A stretch of 23,689 nucleotides of DNA from Lachnospiraceae bacterium (GTDB lineage: Bacteria; Bacillota; Clostridia; Lachnospirales; Lachnospiraceae). Made by a program: the position numbers and the translations under genes. The stretch spans positions 1-23,689 of the forward strand of contig JAEDOO010000013.1 of assembly GCA_016301965.1 (NCBI GenBank). The letters are read 5' to 3'. Under the pieces are notes generated by a model. That model saw only the letters and a list, made by a program, of their open reading frames with translations, searched no databases and had not been told where the DNA came from. Shown here one piece after another: positions 23,678-23,689 of the stretch. Position 1 is the stretch's first letter. Each line of letters opens with the position of its first letter.

Positions 23678-23689
23678 AAAAATCTGTGT
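23670..23689 (+). CDS. Start of a third operon gene, cut by the window edge (possibly hemC)
   Basis: ATG at 23670 with AAAGGAG (23657-23663) 6 nt upstream, overlapping the sirC stop by 8 nt. Only MSRKIC is readable. Porphobilinogen deaminase genes often follow hemA-sirC and their products often begin M-x-x-x-I before IGTR, so hemC is likely, but the visible part cannot prove it. Confidence 0.5.

Overview
The window looks like a chromosomal segment from a gut-type Lachnospiraceae bacterium (Blautia-like; inferred, not proven). Support comes from the moderate G+C, strong AGGAGG-type ribosome binding sites, a YesM/YesN two-component pair beside a carbohydrate ABC transporter, a GH42 beta-galactosidase, and anaerobic-type CbiK next to a HemA/SirC tetrapyrrole operon. 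There is no rRNA, tRNA, CRISPR array, transposase or phage gene. Every large gene looks intact.

Layout. (1) 250-4860: response regulator (AraC output), sensor kinase and a solute-binding lipoprotein in one tight operon, closed by an intrinsic terminator whose stem starts inside the last gene. (2) 5027-11752: an ABC sugar importer (binding lipoprotein and two MalF/MalG-type permeases, no ATPase gene), a TraX-family membrane protein and a cytoplasmic GH42 beta-galactosidase, ended by a good terminator. The simplest reading is sensing, import and intracellular hydrolysis of a beta-galactoside. (3) 11886-14579: overlapping pabA-pabB-pabC, making p-aminobenzoate from chorismate for folate. (4) 14580-14894: a convergent gap holding a 161-bp palindromic element with perfect 49-bp arms. 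(5) 14895-16010, minus strand: an Ldh2-family NAD(P)-dependent oxidoreductase with a near-consensus promoter and a roughly 100-nt leader. (6) 16425-18980: a large c-di-GMP protein, receiver-GGDEF(degenerate)-EAL-pseudoreceiver-GGDEF(intact). (7) 19199-20062: a compact metal-dependent amidohydrolase. (8) 20249-21034, minus strand: cbiK. (9) 21257-21880: RNase HI with a viroplasmin-like N-terminal domain. (10) 21973 to the end: hemA, sirC and the first codons of a third gene (possibly hemC), all overlapping.

The most unusual non-coding signal is a family of short inverted repeats, GTATCTG - 13 nt - CAGATAC. Full-length or near copies occur at 4972, 11813, 14648, 19142 and 21911, and two shortened 21-nt relatives lie at 18984 and 19076. 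All lie between genes in the same orientation. Four sit 28-46 nt before the start codons of functionally unrelated genes. Together with the 49-bp-arm palindrome, these are the best candidates for something undescribed here. No defence system, biosynthetic cluster or other obviously new multigene system was found.
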